From assembly GCA_033439295.1 (NCBI GenBank), contig JAVTLE010000001.1, positions 1,426,001 to 1,490,000 of the forward strand: DNA of 64,000 nt, read 5' to 3'. The position numbers and the translations under genes were made by a program. The stretch comes from Deuterostichococcus epilithicus. Lineage: Eukaryota > Chlorophyta > Trebouxiophyceae > Prasiolales > Stichococcaceae. The notes under the pieces are model-generated. The model did not search any database and was not told the DNA's origin. It saw only the letters and a program-made list of their open reading frames with translations. Of the stretch, positions 33,201 to 44,586 are shown one piece after another (the stretch's first letter is position 1; every line of letters starts with the position of its first letter).

Positions 33201-36200
33201 ACGCCTGCCTCCCAGCCCCCCAGACTCGGACAGGCTCAGACGGGATGCGCCACAGGCCATGCTGTGCTGAAGGGTCGCAACACCTTGGGAACCCGTGCAA
33301 CCTCCTGTGGCTGACCACACTCTATGCACAACTGTGCTGCAAACAGCGAGACAAGGAGGACCTGCAGGCGGTGCCTGTGGAGCTGCAGCACAAGGGCATG
33401 GAGCACTGGGCAACGGTGTCGAAAACCCCTACACCCCTGCCGGCAATCCTTGGCAACTCCCCGTCCCGACGCCTCCGGCCACGCCTGACCCCGCAGCAGC
33501 AGGAGGAGGAGTCGCAGGAGGAGCCCGTGGAGCCGCTTGCCGCAAACTTTCAAAACCTTTGTGCCGGCAACTCCTGACACCTCCCTGTCCAGAGATACCT
33601 CCGGCTCCGCCTGACCCTGCTGAACCCTGGCCCCGCAGCAGCAGGAGGAGGAGTCGCAGGAGGAGCCCGTGGAGCTGCGGGAGGGCGCGGAGCACCAGGC
33701 TGCAGTGCCGCCGCTGCTGGCGCCGCGGCCGTCGGGCGCCTGCTGGGACCCGCGCGCCGGGCTGCCGGGCCCCACCCTGGAGGAGGCGCTCGCCTCGGCA
33801 GCCGGCGAGGAGAAGGCGGTCGCGGATGCGCTGCCGCTGGACGCCATCCAGGTGGGATCAGGGCCAGGGTGTGGTCCTGTGACATGTCGTGGCATTTCTG
33901 TGGCAGCGGGTTCTGGAGCTCTCGCGCGCGCGGCTCTTGCGCCAGACAGTCAATATGCGTGGTTGCGCGGGGGCTCTGCCCCAGCGACCCCGGCTCTGAC
34001 CTGGCGCTCGCGGCGGTGCTGCGGCGGCTCTGCGCCCATACTGGTGCCACTGCGGCGTCAGCGCTGCGTTCCCCGCCGGCGCTCGCTTGCAAGCGCGACC
34101 ACACCCCCATATGTTCCTGCCGCACGCAGGACGAGATCCCCGAAGCCCGCAATCTGGGCACGGCGCGCCCACACCGCGGCAACCGCAAAATGCCTAAATC
34201 ATCAAACCCAGTGCAAGTGACAATCAAACTCTTCGCAGGACGAAATTGCAATGGGGCCTGACGCCTGCAACCTGGGCACGCCGCTGCTGGAGCGCGGCAA
34301 CCGCGTCAAGCGCCGCCCGACCTGGCTGGCCAACACAGTGGACCCTGCGCTGGCGGCGCAGCACCGCCTGGCACCAGACGCATGTGCGCCCCCGCCTGGA
34401 CTTCTCGGTGATTCGATGTGCGATTTATGCTGTCGTTGCACGAAGGACGTCCGTGAGGAAGCGACTGGAAGTGGAGCTTACTTTGTAACCTCCCTACCGC
34501 CCCTGCCTTCCTCTGCAGCCCACCGCGCCGGGCACCCACTGCCAAGGGCGTTGCTTGGCAGGGTTTGCTCTGGGTCTTACTTGCATGAGGCAGCACGATC
34601 GCGCGACAACTGGCTTGCCCGTCAGCTTGCTCCAGATCTTCCCTTTTGTCAAGATGCCTTCGCGATGTCTCCTCCCTGCAGCCGACAGCAGCATGGGCGG
34701 CAGCGCGCCGGCGGGCTCGATGGGCGGCGGCTATGACGATGCGCAGTCGCGGCTCTTCGACGGCTGGTGCGGACGCCCCACCTTTGCCCATGAACGGCCT
34801 TTCAGAAGGGACATGCGTGCAGACATCAGCCTGACCGCTCATTCGCACCAAGGAGGCCGTCAACTCAGTGTTGCAATTCAGCGTGCAGTCCCCGACAGGA
34901 CGCCTGCTGCATGGTTGCAGCTGCGAAAACCGCTGAGCTGCACTGCCTGCAGGGGCGGCAAGCAGCGGCGTGCCGACGGCGAGACGGCCAGCGCCAGCGC
35001 CTTTGCTGCGCAGCCAGAGACGGCCAGGTGTGGATCCATGCTTTGACTCGTGAAAGATTGCATAATTTTCGGCCCTCGCAGCTCTTCAGCTGCTTTGACG
35101 GCGCTCCGATCTGCGGCGCTGGCGGGTTATTCTGGAAACAATACGTTCAACAATGCCGTTTCCCTTTCACCGCCCAGACGTGCTCTGAGTGGACGTCTTG
35201 TGAACGGTTTGCAGCCAGCGCAACAGGAGCCTGTGGGTTCCGCTGCATGTCGGCAGCGCCTTCTGTCATGCAAGCAACACTGCAGGCTCTTTCCTGCTCA
35301 GCACGGCGGCCGCACCAGCGGCTAAGCGCTCAGCGCCAGGTTCGGGGCCTGTGTTCGCACTTATCTGAAGCGAGAACCGTGGCCACGCAGGGTGGAGGAG
35401 CCGGGCGCGGGCGCCGTGCCTCACGTGGTGCAGTGGCGCCCCACCGAGTCTGGCGGCCTCGCGGTCACGCTCATGCTGCGGGGGCGGGTGTTCCGGGGGG
35501 AGCTGGCGCCGACGCCACGGTCCAAGCGCCCCCCCGGGGCGTCGCCGCAGGGGCCGCAGCCCGGGCGCGTCGGCCGGCCGCCGGTGAGCCGCTGGACAGC
35601 AAATCCCGGTCGCCTCGCTCCTAACGCCGTGCTGGTCACGCTGCAGCGGGAGGACTGATACTTTCCTGCCGTGCTGCTGAGGACGGCAGGCTGGGATTTT
35701 CAGTCAAATAGGGGTCTGCCCTGTCCCAAAACCTGCTGCAGCAGGTGCATCTGCTCCGCCCTGGACTGTGGGCTTTGCCTCTCTGGCAGTTGACCTGTCT
35801 GACAGAGTGACCCAACGCGCTGCTCTGCCGCTGCGCAGAAGCAGCCGGGCGCGCAGTCAGCGCCGCCGTTGCCGCCGCTGCCGCCACCCAGCCCCTCACA
35901 GCTGCCGCCGGTGATGGTGGTGCCGCAGCTCACCATGCCCAATGGCAAGCCGCCGCACCCAGCTGCCGCGGCCGCCGCCGCGGCTGCTGCCAGGGTGAGT
36001 AGCAGGCGCCCATGCTGCAGCTGCGCTGTCTGCCACAGGGCGGGGAATGTGGTCGATCATGCCCCGACCTGGCTGACTGCTAACAGCTTCTCGGTCGGCT
36101 GCTTGCTGTTGCTGGATGCATTTGACCTCGGGTGCTCCGTGCAGCAGCCCGCCAGCTGCCCGCGGTCCTGCCCTCATGCGGCAGGCCGGCGACAGGGGCT

Positions 36201-39200
36201 GCCGCAGCGGCTGGCACAGCGACCGGCCAGGACACAGCAGCGGGGTGTGGTGCAGAGGTGCAGCACAGTGACTCTGGCACCGTTCTTTCGTCTCTCCGTC
36301 CAAACCACAGTGGGCTGCTGCGCCATGCAGACGACGGCGGGGCTGCGGCGGGCGGCCAGCGCGGCGGCGGCGCAGCTGGGGACCAAGGAGGAGGTGAACG
36401 CCGAAAGGCGCGCCGCCTCCGAGCGGGAGTACCAGCGAATGGCGCAGGATGGGGCGCCGCCCGACGCGCGGTGCGTGGCCGGCGTATGTGCTGCGTGATT
36501 CGCGCTTTTGCAGCATCAGGCGCCTCCAATGCTGCGGCTGTGTGCGAGGCCCGGCGGCGGCAGGACGACTGTGAGCCAATCCTCGTCTACGAAGTGCCAC
36601 TCACGCAAACATGTCGAGGCGAGGTCGCCGCAGCTCGTCGCTGTGTGGGCAACGCACGAGGCCCCCTGGGAAAGTCGTGCCACTGACATTTCCGCAGGTG
36701 CACGCTGTGCCACCGCGGCGCGGACCGCGGCGGCGATGGCGCCGCGGCAGGCGGCCGTGCGGACGCCGGCGGCCTGGGCCCCTGGATGCTGGTCCGCGTC
36801 AGCGCCATCACCAACGCATGGATACACGAGCAGTGTGCGCGCTGGTCGCCGGAGGTGTACGAGCTCGGCAACAGCCTGCAGGTGGGCTCCTGGGTTTAGG
36901 GTCGAGAAGTGGGCACGCGCTGCCTGTCGCGGGCAACAGTGTCGTCGCGGGGAGGTGCCCGATGTCCTTGCAACCTGCTGCCTGGCGGCTCGTTGCGGCC
37001 TGCAAGTACACGGCAGCATGCGCTTGTTGAAAGCCATCAGAGGCAGCCAGCCGGGAGGGGCAGCTCCCGCACGGTCTGGTGGAGCCCCGACCGGGGTGTG
37101 GCTTGACCAGCACCGTTGATGGCCTGCCAGCCCAGACTTCGCCACTTTTGCCATGGCCCGCGTCTGCCTTTCAGAGGTTGCACCGGGTGCTGCACAGGAC
37201 CCACTTGTGCAGCTCCCTTTCGAGCTGTGGGATGACTGGTTTGAGACTGGCAGCCTGCCGAGCCTGCAGCTTGGTGCACACCTTTGCATGGGGACCGGCG
37301 AGTCTGCGCCATGTGGTGCCTATTTGCCGAAGCTGCAGGTCTCCAAACCCTACCCTCGTGTGCGCTTCCGCTCCCGCAGCTGGTGCCGGAGGCGGTGCGG
37401 CGGGGGCGCAAGATAAAGTGTCGGGAGTGCGGCATGAAGGGCGCCACGCTCGGCTGCCTCAACCGCTTCTGCCGCTCGTCCTTCCACCTCACCTGCGCCC
37501 GCGCCTGCGGCTGCGAGCTACAGGTGCACTCGCAAACCCTAGGCCGCCTGCGCCTGTGACACTCGCCACGCGAGCGGGCCCTGTGCAGCATGTGGGGCAC
37601 CTGTGCCTACAGGCCGTCCGATATGGGGCCAGCTGCATGCCGCGACAGTCCTTTCCTCTCTTACTCGTACTCTTGTCGCCTTGTCTCTGTCCTGCAGTCG
37701 TGCGTTGGGCAAGCCCTGCTCGTGCAATCTCTGCACAAGCGTTGGTGTGGCTTGCCTTCCTGCACGTCACCCGCACACTTCCTCGACGCCAGCTGCTCGC
37801 ACTGTCGGCGCCGCAGGCCCCTGAACCCTACATCCTGCGGCGCAGGGGGAGCCGTACAAGGTCATGTGCCCGCAGCACCGCGGCGGCGGCACCGGCGGCA
37901 CGCCCGTCAGTCCGCAGCCGCAGAGCTCGGCGCTGGCACCGTCGCCCCAGCCAGCACCAACGCCGGCGCCGGCGTTCAGGGCGTTGGTGGCGGCGCCGGC
38001 GCGGAGCCCTGCCGCCCCAACTGGTGTGGCTGGCTGCACCTTCTGCCGGCTGTCAAGCCCCTCCGAGTTGTTGCCTCAGCAACTCACGGCTGCTGCTTGC
38101 ACGTTGCCGCTGCTGCAGTTCGTTCGGTGCGCTCCAACCAAGCGTTGCCCTGCTTGGAGCACACAATGCTCTGCTACCCACCTTCCCCTGTACGCCACGC
38201 ATGCTGTTCTGAAGCGGTGCGGGACCCGTGTCATTGCAGTCAAGGCTGACTCTGGCAGCCCCGACTACTTCAAGTCGCCGGGGCCGCTGGAGGCGGACAG
38301 CGGCGGCAATGACGACGGCGGCGGCGACAGCGGCAGCCCTGAACTCAGGCTGGGCGGCACCATCGGGCAGTCCCGCTTCCGGCCGGGTGCGCAAGTTGTG
38401 AAGGGCATATGCCCTCGAATTTTTTTCTTGTCCATTTCGGTGTGGTGGGTTCATAGCGGCTCTGCAGACCCTGTAATTCTGTCCGCAGTCTCTGCACGCC
38501 ATTGGGGCCCTGGTGCAGCGCCTCACTGAAAAGGCGGTCCGCAATGCTTGCAGCAGCCGAACCCCACAGTCATGCAGCCAACAGCTTTGCTGAGACATCA
38601 CACCGCCGCGCTGACGCGCCGCCATTCTGTCGCAGGGCGGTGCGCGGTGTGCGTGATCCAGCGCAAGGGCAAGTGTGGCACAATCTCCGCGCCGCGCTCC
38701 TGCCTGCGGCGCAAGGCCCTGGGCATCACGGGGTCGGCGCCGCCGTCCGCCGCCAAGCAACCGCGGCTGGGGCCTGGGCACGGCTCACCGCGGGCGGTGC
38801 CACCACCGATGCACGCGCCGCCGCGCGCTTTGGGCACGGGGGCGGAGCAGCCCGCGGCCGGTCAGCAGCCGGCGCCGCAGCTGCAGCGCGCTGGCCCGGC
38901 CAACAGCAGGTGCAGTGCACGGCTCGATGCGCAGGGCTGTGGTGGGCTGCAGATAGATGGCAGTGCAGCAGCGTCGTTGACGGCGCCGGCGCCCACAATA
39001 TGCGCATCCCGTGCCCAACTTGGCGAGATGTCAACGGGCATACTAGTGGGGGTCAAGCATGACCTCTGGGTGTCGGCCACAAGTCGCTGTGCCACTGTGT
39101 TGTGCATGGCGTTGTCCAGGGCTCCACTGACGACACCCGTCATGCCTGTGCTGCAGCATCGGCAGCCTGCAGCAACAGCTGGCGGCGGCTGCGCGCCACC

Positions 39201-39757
39201 ACGACCCCAGCACCCAGCCCGGCTTTTCGCAGACGCTGCCGCACCAGGGCTCGCAGTCGCTGCAGGGCATGCAGGGCATCCCTGGCCTCCCCGGCATCCC
39301 TGGCCCCGGGCTGCTGCCGCGGCAGCAGCAGCAGCCTCCGCCGCCGTCGCCTGCGCCGCAGCAGCAGTACCAGCAGCAATACCTGCAGCAGCCGCAGCAG
39401 CGGCAGCCGCAGTTCCAACCGCAGGTGGCGCCTCGGCAGCAGCAATTCATGCCGCAGCAACAGCTGCCGCCACAGCAGCAGCAGCAGACGCAGTATGTGC
39501 CACAGCATCAGCTGCCCCAGCAGCAGCAGCTGCAATACCAGCCACAGCAGCAGGCGTCACAGCGGCCACAGCAGCAGCAGCAGCAGCCGCAGCATCTGCA
39601 GCAGTATCTTGCGCTGCCCCGCCAGCAGGGTGCCGATATAGGCGGCGCGGCTCAGAATGGCGGCAGTGGGCACGCGCCGTACGCCGGCAACTCTGACAGC
39701 GGCGGGCTCCCCTTTGGCCCTGTGCTGCCGCCCATAGCCAAGCGCAAGCGGACATAG
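30271..39757 (+). CDS. Large chromatin protein with SAND-like, AT-hook, extended PHD and Gln-rich regions
   Basis: About 1,295 residues from 19 exons: 30271-30481, 30550-30615, 30920-31399, 31691-31881, 32200-32358, 32944-33189, 33639-33851, 34239-34383, 34682-34766, 34953-35027, 35391-35583, 35839-35994, 36331-36470, 36698-36881, 37380-37523, 37846-38023, 38240-38386, 38636-38909, 39157-39757; all phases agree. Order of parts: acidic repeats (exon 3); a SAND-like domain (VICNGMRGTFHIAKQI, Cys-rich ECACRACEAK, then PTEFERHAGMAASKKWKY); an acidic stretch with an AT-hook-like RPRRRPKRW; an extended PHD finger (CTLCHRGADRGGDG, HEQCARWSPEV, CRECGMKGATLGC, SFHLTCARACGC, MCPQHR); a second Cys cluster (CAVCVIQRKGKCG then APRSCLRRK); and a Gln-rich tail ending AKRKRT. 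Such proteins read histone marks and DNA in the nucleus. The exact role is unknown. Exon 1 and the first join are the least certain. Confidence 0.82.
31075..31295 (+). repeat. In-frame repeats inside exon 3 of the SAND/PHD gene
   Basis: A ~60-bp block (GATGCCAACCACGATGGCGG..., 31075) recurs at 31231 with changes, coding DANHDGGGGDSRGRANEGD and DASRDGGRGASHGGANEGD. The core (A/D)NEGD occurs a third time at 31210. The acidic, Gly-rich segment has grown by duplication without loss of frame. Confidence 0.85.
33350..33710 (+). repeat. ~140-bp tandem triplication at an exon head
   Basis: GTGGAGC(T/C)G lies in related context at about 33379, 33527 and 33669. The last two copies share CCGCAGCAGCAGGAGGAGG preceded by CCGCCTGACC- or CGCCTGACC-like sequence. 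The third copy is the exon starting 33639 (QQEEESQEEPVE). The first and second are intronic; the first matches the downstream GGAGCAC part of the third. Confidence 0.9.
34130..34310 (+). repeat. Tandem duplication of acceptor plus exon head, 109 bp
   Basis: CGCAGGACGA(G/A)AT, then TGCAACCTGGGCACG-like and CGCGGCAACCGC blocks, occur at 34126-34182 and at 34235-34305. The second copy begins the exon 34239-34383. The relic has a deletion relative to it and runs into AT-rich intron. Confidence 0.9.
39301..39610 (+). repeat. CAG-rich trinucleotide tract coding poly-Gln
   Basis: Interrupted CAG/CAA codons over about 300 bp encode the Gln-rich tail of the SAND/PHD protein (runs of up to six Gln). 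Interruptions by Pro, Leu and Tyr codons suggest an old tract rather than a freshly expanding one. Confidence 0.9.
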
Positions 39758-40188
39758 CGCAACACCAATATGACTTCTTGCAGTTACGTCAAGTAGGGAA
39801 GGGTGAGGGCCAGGCACCCATGTACAAGCCGCGCCCGGCCCGTACAGTGGGCGGAGGAACAGGCTAATATGAATCCTGCCATTGGTTTTCAGGCTCTTCA
39901 CAACAATTTCAGCAAGATCGTGTCAATCCACGGCGTATCTCAGCTTTGCGTCGCCCGGCACGTCGGGACTGTTCTAATCTCGAACTTGCTCGACCCCACC
40001 GCCAGTGTTCGGGCGATGCATTTCGCGATGAATTGCTTGCCGGCCTGTGACACATTACCACCCCCAAGTTCCTTCCTTCCAGCAAACGCAGTGGGCTTGA
40101 CGCAGCTACTCACTTCGCGTTGACTCTGCTCACTTCAGTGTATTGCACTGGCTAGATCGCTGCAGATCGACCATAACCCCCGCTCGCC
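39758..40188. other. Intergenic, SAND/PHD gene to lipase gene
   Basis: 431 bp between two plus-strand genes. It should contain the 3' untranslated region of the first and the promoter of the second. No further feature is seen. Confidence 0.5.
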
Positions 40189-42050
40189 ATGAGCCTGTTG
40201 CAGCTCGGCTCGACTAGTAGATTGAGTACTCGTACGCAAGATGCAATGCAGCGCCCCTGGCAGCCGCGCTTTTGCTGTGCCCCTAGATCGCAAGGGAGAC
40301 ATCCGCAGCGGCGCAATTTGCAAGTCAGCTGCAGGTTGACGGATTCGTCATCATCAGGTGCTGTTCCGTCACTGTAGCTCTGGATTGTCGTGAGTGCATA
40401 GAACAAACGAGGCCGACAACTGAGCCCCCCTGGGTTGGGTCGGCGGAGCACCGGTGGTGGCGCCAGAACATGACCATTCCCGAATTGGCAAGGCTGGTGC
40501 ATGCGAACTCCCCCTCCCTAAGTAACACGATGCCGTGTGCTTCCATCAGACGAGGGGTGCGACTTGGTGCTGTCGAGCGGGTTTCTTGCTTTTGCATACC
40601 ATGCTGGATTCCTAGAGGCGGTGGCCGAGGCGGACATTACAGTTCACGGCGTCATGGGGACGTCAAGCGGCGCACTTTCCGGCAGCCTCTACTGCGCAGG
40701 CTACACGCCCCTGGAGGTGCTTCCTTCAATTGTGATGTCTGGGTCAGTCGCCAGTGTCTAGCACAAGCTTGTGCAGCATCGGGCACAGCAATCACCGTAC
40801 TTTCAGCCATATCCCCATTCGATCCCCATTCAATGGTGCAATGTTGCTGCACTCCACATACCCAATATCTGCATGCGGCGAACACATGGTTGGTACAAAC
40901 ATGCGCTGAGGGCTCTGCCCAGGTGGCGGCGGAGCTGTCAAGGGTGCCGCCGATCTGGCTGCTGGCGCCGAGCTGCCGGCCGTGGGAGGGCGCGCTCACG
41001 CTGCGCGGCGTCATCGCCCGGCTGCGGGACGTGCTGCCGCCCACGTTCGAGGACCTGCAGCGCCCCTTCGCGGTAGGGGCAATTTCAGGGTTTAACAATC
41101 GCTATGCTTTTCATCAGATTCGCGATGTACTGGTTTCGGCTGTGCCCGGAGCCTCCCAAGCCGTACGCATCGCATGGAAGCCTGTCAGAGCCGAGCAACA
41201 GCAACCATTCGCTTCCACAACACCGCTTGCATGTACCTGTCACCCACCGCCAGGACAGAGGTGCCAACCAATTGAGCCTGGAGCTGGCCGCTGCAGGTGG
41301 GGGTCGTGGATCGGGAGGGAAACCATCGGTGCATCAGCAGTGGGCCCCTGCCGGAGGCTGTCGCGGCGTCTGCAGCCATCCCCTGCATCTTCACACCCGT
41401 TTCAGTGCCAGGTAGGGTGCATGCATACTGCTGGTGTCATGCGTCACAGGGTGAACTAGCATCAATTACAACTACAGAGAGTGGATCGCAGACCCCATCG
41501 ATACACACTACGGTTCTATATGCAGCTACCGCCGCATTCGCAGGCAAGATGGCTGACGGGCCATACAGGGATGGTGGGGTAGTGGATCGAACGGGTCTGA
41601 CGCCCTGGCGGCAGCATTTGCGGCAGCAGCGGCAGCAGGAGCAAGGTGATAGTGGTGACAACGCACCGCCGGTGCCGCCAGCCATCCTGCACCTAATCGC
41701 GCGTTCGTCGCAGTTCTCCGGCGATGACGATGTGGCGGCGACAGGTAGCTGCTGATTCAGACCTTATCGCTTTCAAGATCGATTATGCCATAAGGCTCCT
41801 GGAACATGTGTCGAAATTTTCCAAACCCGACGCAAAATGTCGGCGGGGCTTTCATGCCATCCTGGTGTCCTGATCTGCAGGCGAGCAGCGTGTGACCGTC
41901 ATCCGTTCGCCGAGGTCCAACGTCAATTTCTTCAGCCTGGGGGAGTTCGATGCCCAGTTTCAGAAAGCGCGGCAGACCAGCTTGACAGCCCTCACCAGCA
42001 GCCGCATTGGCGGCGCCCAGCAGCGGGCTGCTCCTCAAGCCGCTGGTTGA
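40189..42050 (+). CDS. Patatin-like phospholipase, probably plastid-targeted
   Basis: Serine lipid acyl hydrolase with a Ser-Asp dyad. Exons 40189-40357, 40550-40716, 40923-41072, 41297-41411, 41544-41744 and 41881-42050 give 323 residues with phase kept throughout. Residues 1-56 are Ser/Arg/Gln-rich with almost no acids, typical of a plastid transit peptide. The nucleophile elbow is GTSSG (Ser at about residue 95). The partner Asp is in YRDGGVVDRTG (about residue 210). The oxyanion segment before it reads SSGFLAFAYHAGF, where many patatins have GGG-x-R/K-G. The substrate cannot be read from sequence; family members act on membrane glycerolipids or acylglycerols. Donor choice at 40716 (GAG/GTGCTT) was set by phase and by GYTPLEVAAELSRVPP continuity. 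Confidence 0.87.
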
Positions 42051-42565
42051 GAGGTTTGCGCAGAGAGCTCAGGCAGCCTTTCTGATCAGGTGGCGTCGCT
42101 ACGTGCCACTATTACTTTCTTTGGCGTCAGTGACGCAGAGTATTACCTTTGACATTTGATTGCCGTCTTCCTGCAACACTCCACATATTGCTTGGCGACT
42201 CAATGCCCGCGTCTCATCATAAGGTAACTGGTGAGAGGCTGAGTGAGACTGTTTGGCTTGACACCAATTTTCCAGCGGCAAATTTGAGCGCCGCTGCCAG
42301 AGTGATGACTCATCCTGAAAGAAGGAATAAGAGCAAATGCGTTGCCACAAAGGCAGCAGTCGCATCTCACTATCCCTGACGATCGTCGTCAGTCTACTGT
42401 GCAACCGTTGGATCGCTCGCGCTCCGCTGCGGCGTCATAATCTGAGAAGTTGGGAGTCCGACAGTGTCGCACAAGCTATTGCGCGCACGTCCAGCTTGCC
42501 CCTCAAGGCTACGTCTGTACCACCGTTGAGCACTCTACCTGGTGTAACTGCAGCAGCCCGCAGCC
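42051..42565. other. Intergenic, lipase gene to VTC1
   Basis: 515 bp between two plus-strand genes, with lower GC than the coding parts. No gene or repeat is supported. Confidence 0.5.
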
Positions 42566-43746
42566 ATGGCAACCCTCAGGCGGACTGAGGCTAAAGCGTT
42601 TTTCGGTAGGGCTGAATCCCTCTGCAGACCTCCTGCTGGATCGTCTGATCCGTCGCAGTCTGTCTGGTGACGTTTGCAGCGCGAAACGTCTATCCAACCG
42701 CGCTTGTAAAGAGTTCGAAGGGCGATATGAGGATCAGAAACTGAAGACCGTTGTGTTATGCCGCAGCCAATGAGCGCACATTCCTGCACTGGATGAATAT
42801 GTCCGTCACCATCGGGAGCATCTCGGCAGCGTTGTTAGGTGAGCGCGTTGAGCTCGACCCGCGCAGCTTCTGCCACAGCTGTCCTCGGCGCAGCGGCGGG
42901 CAAGTGGTCGGTGTCGTGAGCGGCGTCGCTGCGCCGTCACAGTGCCAGCTCCGCAGCAGCGCCAGGACAGCGCCTTGAGCGCACGCCGCAGCTGCAGCCA
43001 CGTTCCACGCCCTTGCCTTCAGCCTCCCGTCACCCCCTACCTCCCCGAAAGGGGTGTTAGCACCCGGCATTCAGACACATCGTGGGAATGTTGCCCTATC
43101 CGCACAGGTGTGGCGGGGCATGGGCACAAGCACTGGGGCAGCGACTACACGCACCGCGCCATTGTGGTGCGGCTGCTGGCGCTCTGCATGATGGCTGCCG
43201 CCATTGGCATGGCCATCTACTCTGCCATCCACTTCAAGCTGCGTGGCGAGATGCTCCTGTGCGTCCCCCGTGACCCCTTCTGGCTCTTGACCGTCTCCTG
43301 CTGTATACCAGTGACATGTACTACTGTCACTGCTGTCCTCCCATCTTTCTTGTGCTCGCCTCTCTCCCCGCCGTTCCCTCTTTCTGACATCACAAATTTT
43401 GGCGGATCATGAGGACGGATTGCCACAGCTGTATTAGGTTCTCGGGTGCGCTGGGCTGTACCAGACAATCACCCTTAGTGTCCTCCTTTCATACAGGAAC
43501 AAGCTGGACGGGCCTTACGACAACCGGGTGCTGCCGATCGTGCTGTCGGTTGTCATGATTGTGGCGCTGTCCATCACTTTCGTAAGTTCCATCGTGAGGT
43601 GAGCAACCTACATGCACTCTTCGACAGCATTGCATTGCAGCTGTACTTGCAAAACACAAATTAGTCCATGATTTCACCTACATCTGGGCCACTCTCTTCT
43701 GCAGTTTCGAGCAGAGCGGCTGACCGGTGGGTCCGAGAACCTGTGA
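42566..43746 (+). CDS. VTC1: VTC1-like vacuolar transporter chaperone subunit (DUF202)
   Basis: Small three-helix membrane subunit of the VTC complex, which makes polyphosphate and passes it into acidocalcisomes or vacuoles. Exons 42566-42605, 42767-42838, 43108-43258, 43497-43581 and 43705-43746 give 129 residues, the length of yeast Vtc1. Hallmarks: AFFANERTFLHWMNMSVTIG spanning exons 1 and 2 (first helix), RLLALCMMAAAIGMAIYSA (second) and LDGPYDNRVLPIVLSVVMIV (third). The last exon is uncertain. A nearer acceptor at 43641 would give a shorter tail ending LYLQNTN, but that intron would be only 59 nt with a poor pyrimidine tract. There is no SPX or catalytic tunnel domain here, so this is not the Vtc4-type polymerase. 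Confidence 0.9.
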
Positions 43747-44586
43747 GATGTCTGGGTGATTCTGCTCCGGGTGGCAGAGAGTGCCCGGCGATTTGTTGCA
43801 GCATTTGATTTAGATGCAGGCCGCTGCTTTGTCACGGCAGCCTCGTGCAGACCGGAACCTCCTGGTCAGGGTCAGGTTTGGTCAAGCGCTGCATTCGACC
43901 AGGAAGGTTTCCACAAACTCTGCTGAGACTACTGAGTTGCGTCAGCCGCCGTGAGCCGCTGGCTGATGCACCAACGTTGCCATTCCGCTTCAACTGAGAC
44001 AGTCGTAATCTACGATGAGAGTGCAATGTTGGATCGCGGCGAGACTCACCAAAAATTAGCAGTGCTGTCAGAGAGCAGTGCTAGTGTGCACCTGTCACTC
44101 GACCCGATGAATATCTATCACGTCATCGAAGCCGCCAGGTGGTAATGCCAGTAGCAATGATTTGTGTAATCTAGCCTGATGGACTACGGGATAGCGAGAC
44201 AAATACGAGGCCGGCAAATCCAGAATCCCGAGACCGTCGCAACATCCAGAATTGCCGCCAATGTTTTCGTAACGAGCTGAGCGGCATCCAATCAGGAGGA
44301 TGCGGCAGGCGCGGCGCTCTGAATTTCGTATGGCGCAAGCGCCCGGCGGCACGTCTCCACCGCCAGCCAGTACACCATGCAGGAAGGCACTGTCTCCACC
44401 TGTTCAACAGAGGGGTTGGCGCAATTCAAACTGGGGACTAAAAGTGCAGCGCTTTCAGGCGCTGCGCTGCTTCCCAGCACATTTGGTGTTGAGTCACAGC
44501 GCGGCGTGCTGGGCATGGCGCTGTGCTGTCGCAGCAAGAGCCTCAAAAGCTAAAGGGTAAACACAGGCCGACTGGGTTTGTGTTGC
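43747..44586. other. Convergent region between VTC1 and carrier gene
   Basis: 840 bp between converging genes. An 84-codon open frame on the minus strand (44292-44546) has moderately coding-like composition but no family match or splice context. I see nothing else. Confidence 0.45.

Noticed and set aside
37800-37860. Short duplication (GCAGGCCCCTGAACCCTAC / GCAGGGGGAGCCGTAC) at the last PHD exon
   Set aside because: Spacing of only ~30 bp and weak identity. It may echo the duplication pattern but is not convincing.
43641-43664. LYLQNTN as the VTC1 C-terminus
   Set aside because: It would need a 59-nt intron with a poor pyrimidine tract. The exon at 43705 gives the family length of 129 residues.
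44292-44546. 84-codon minus-strand open frame downstream of the carrier gene
   Set aside because: No motif and no phase-compatible link to the carrier, which has its own stop at 44587.
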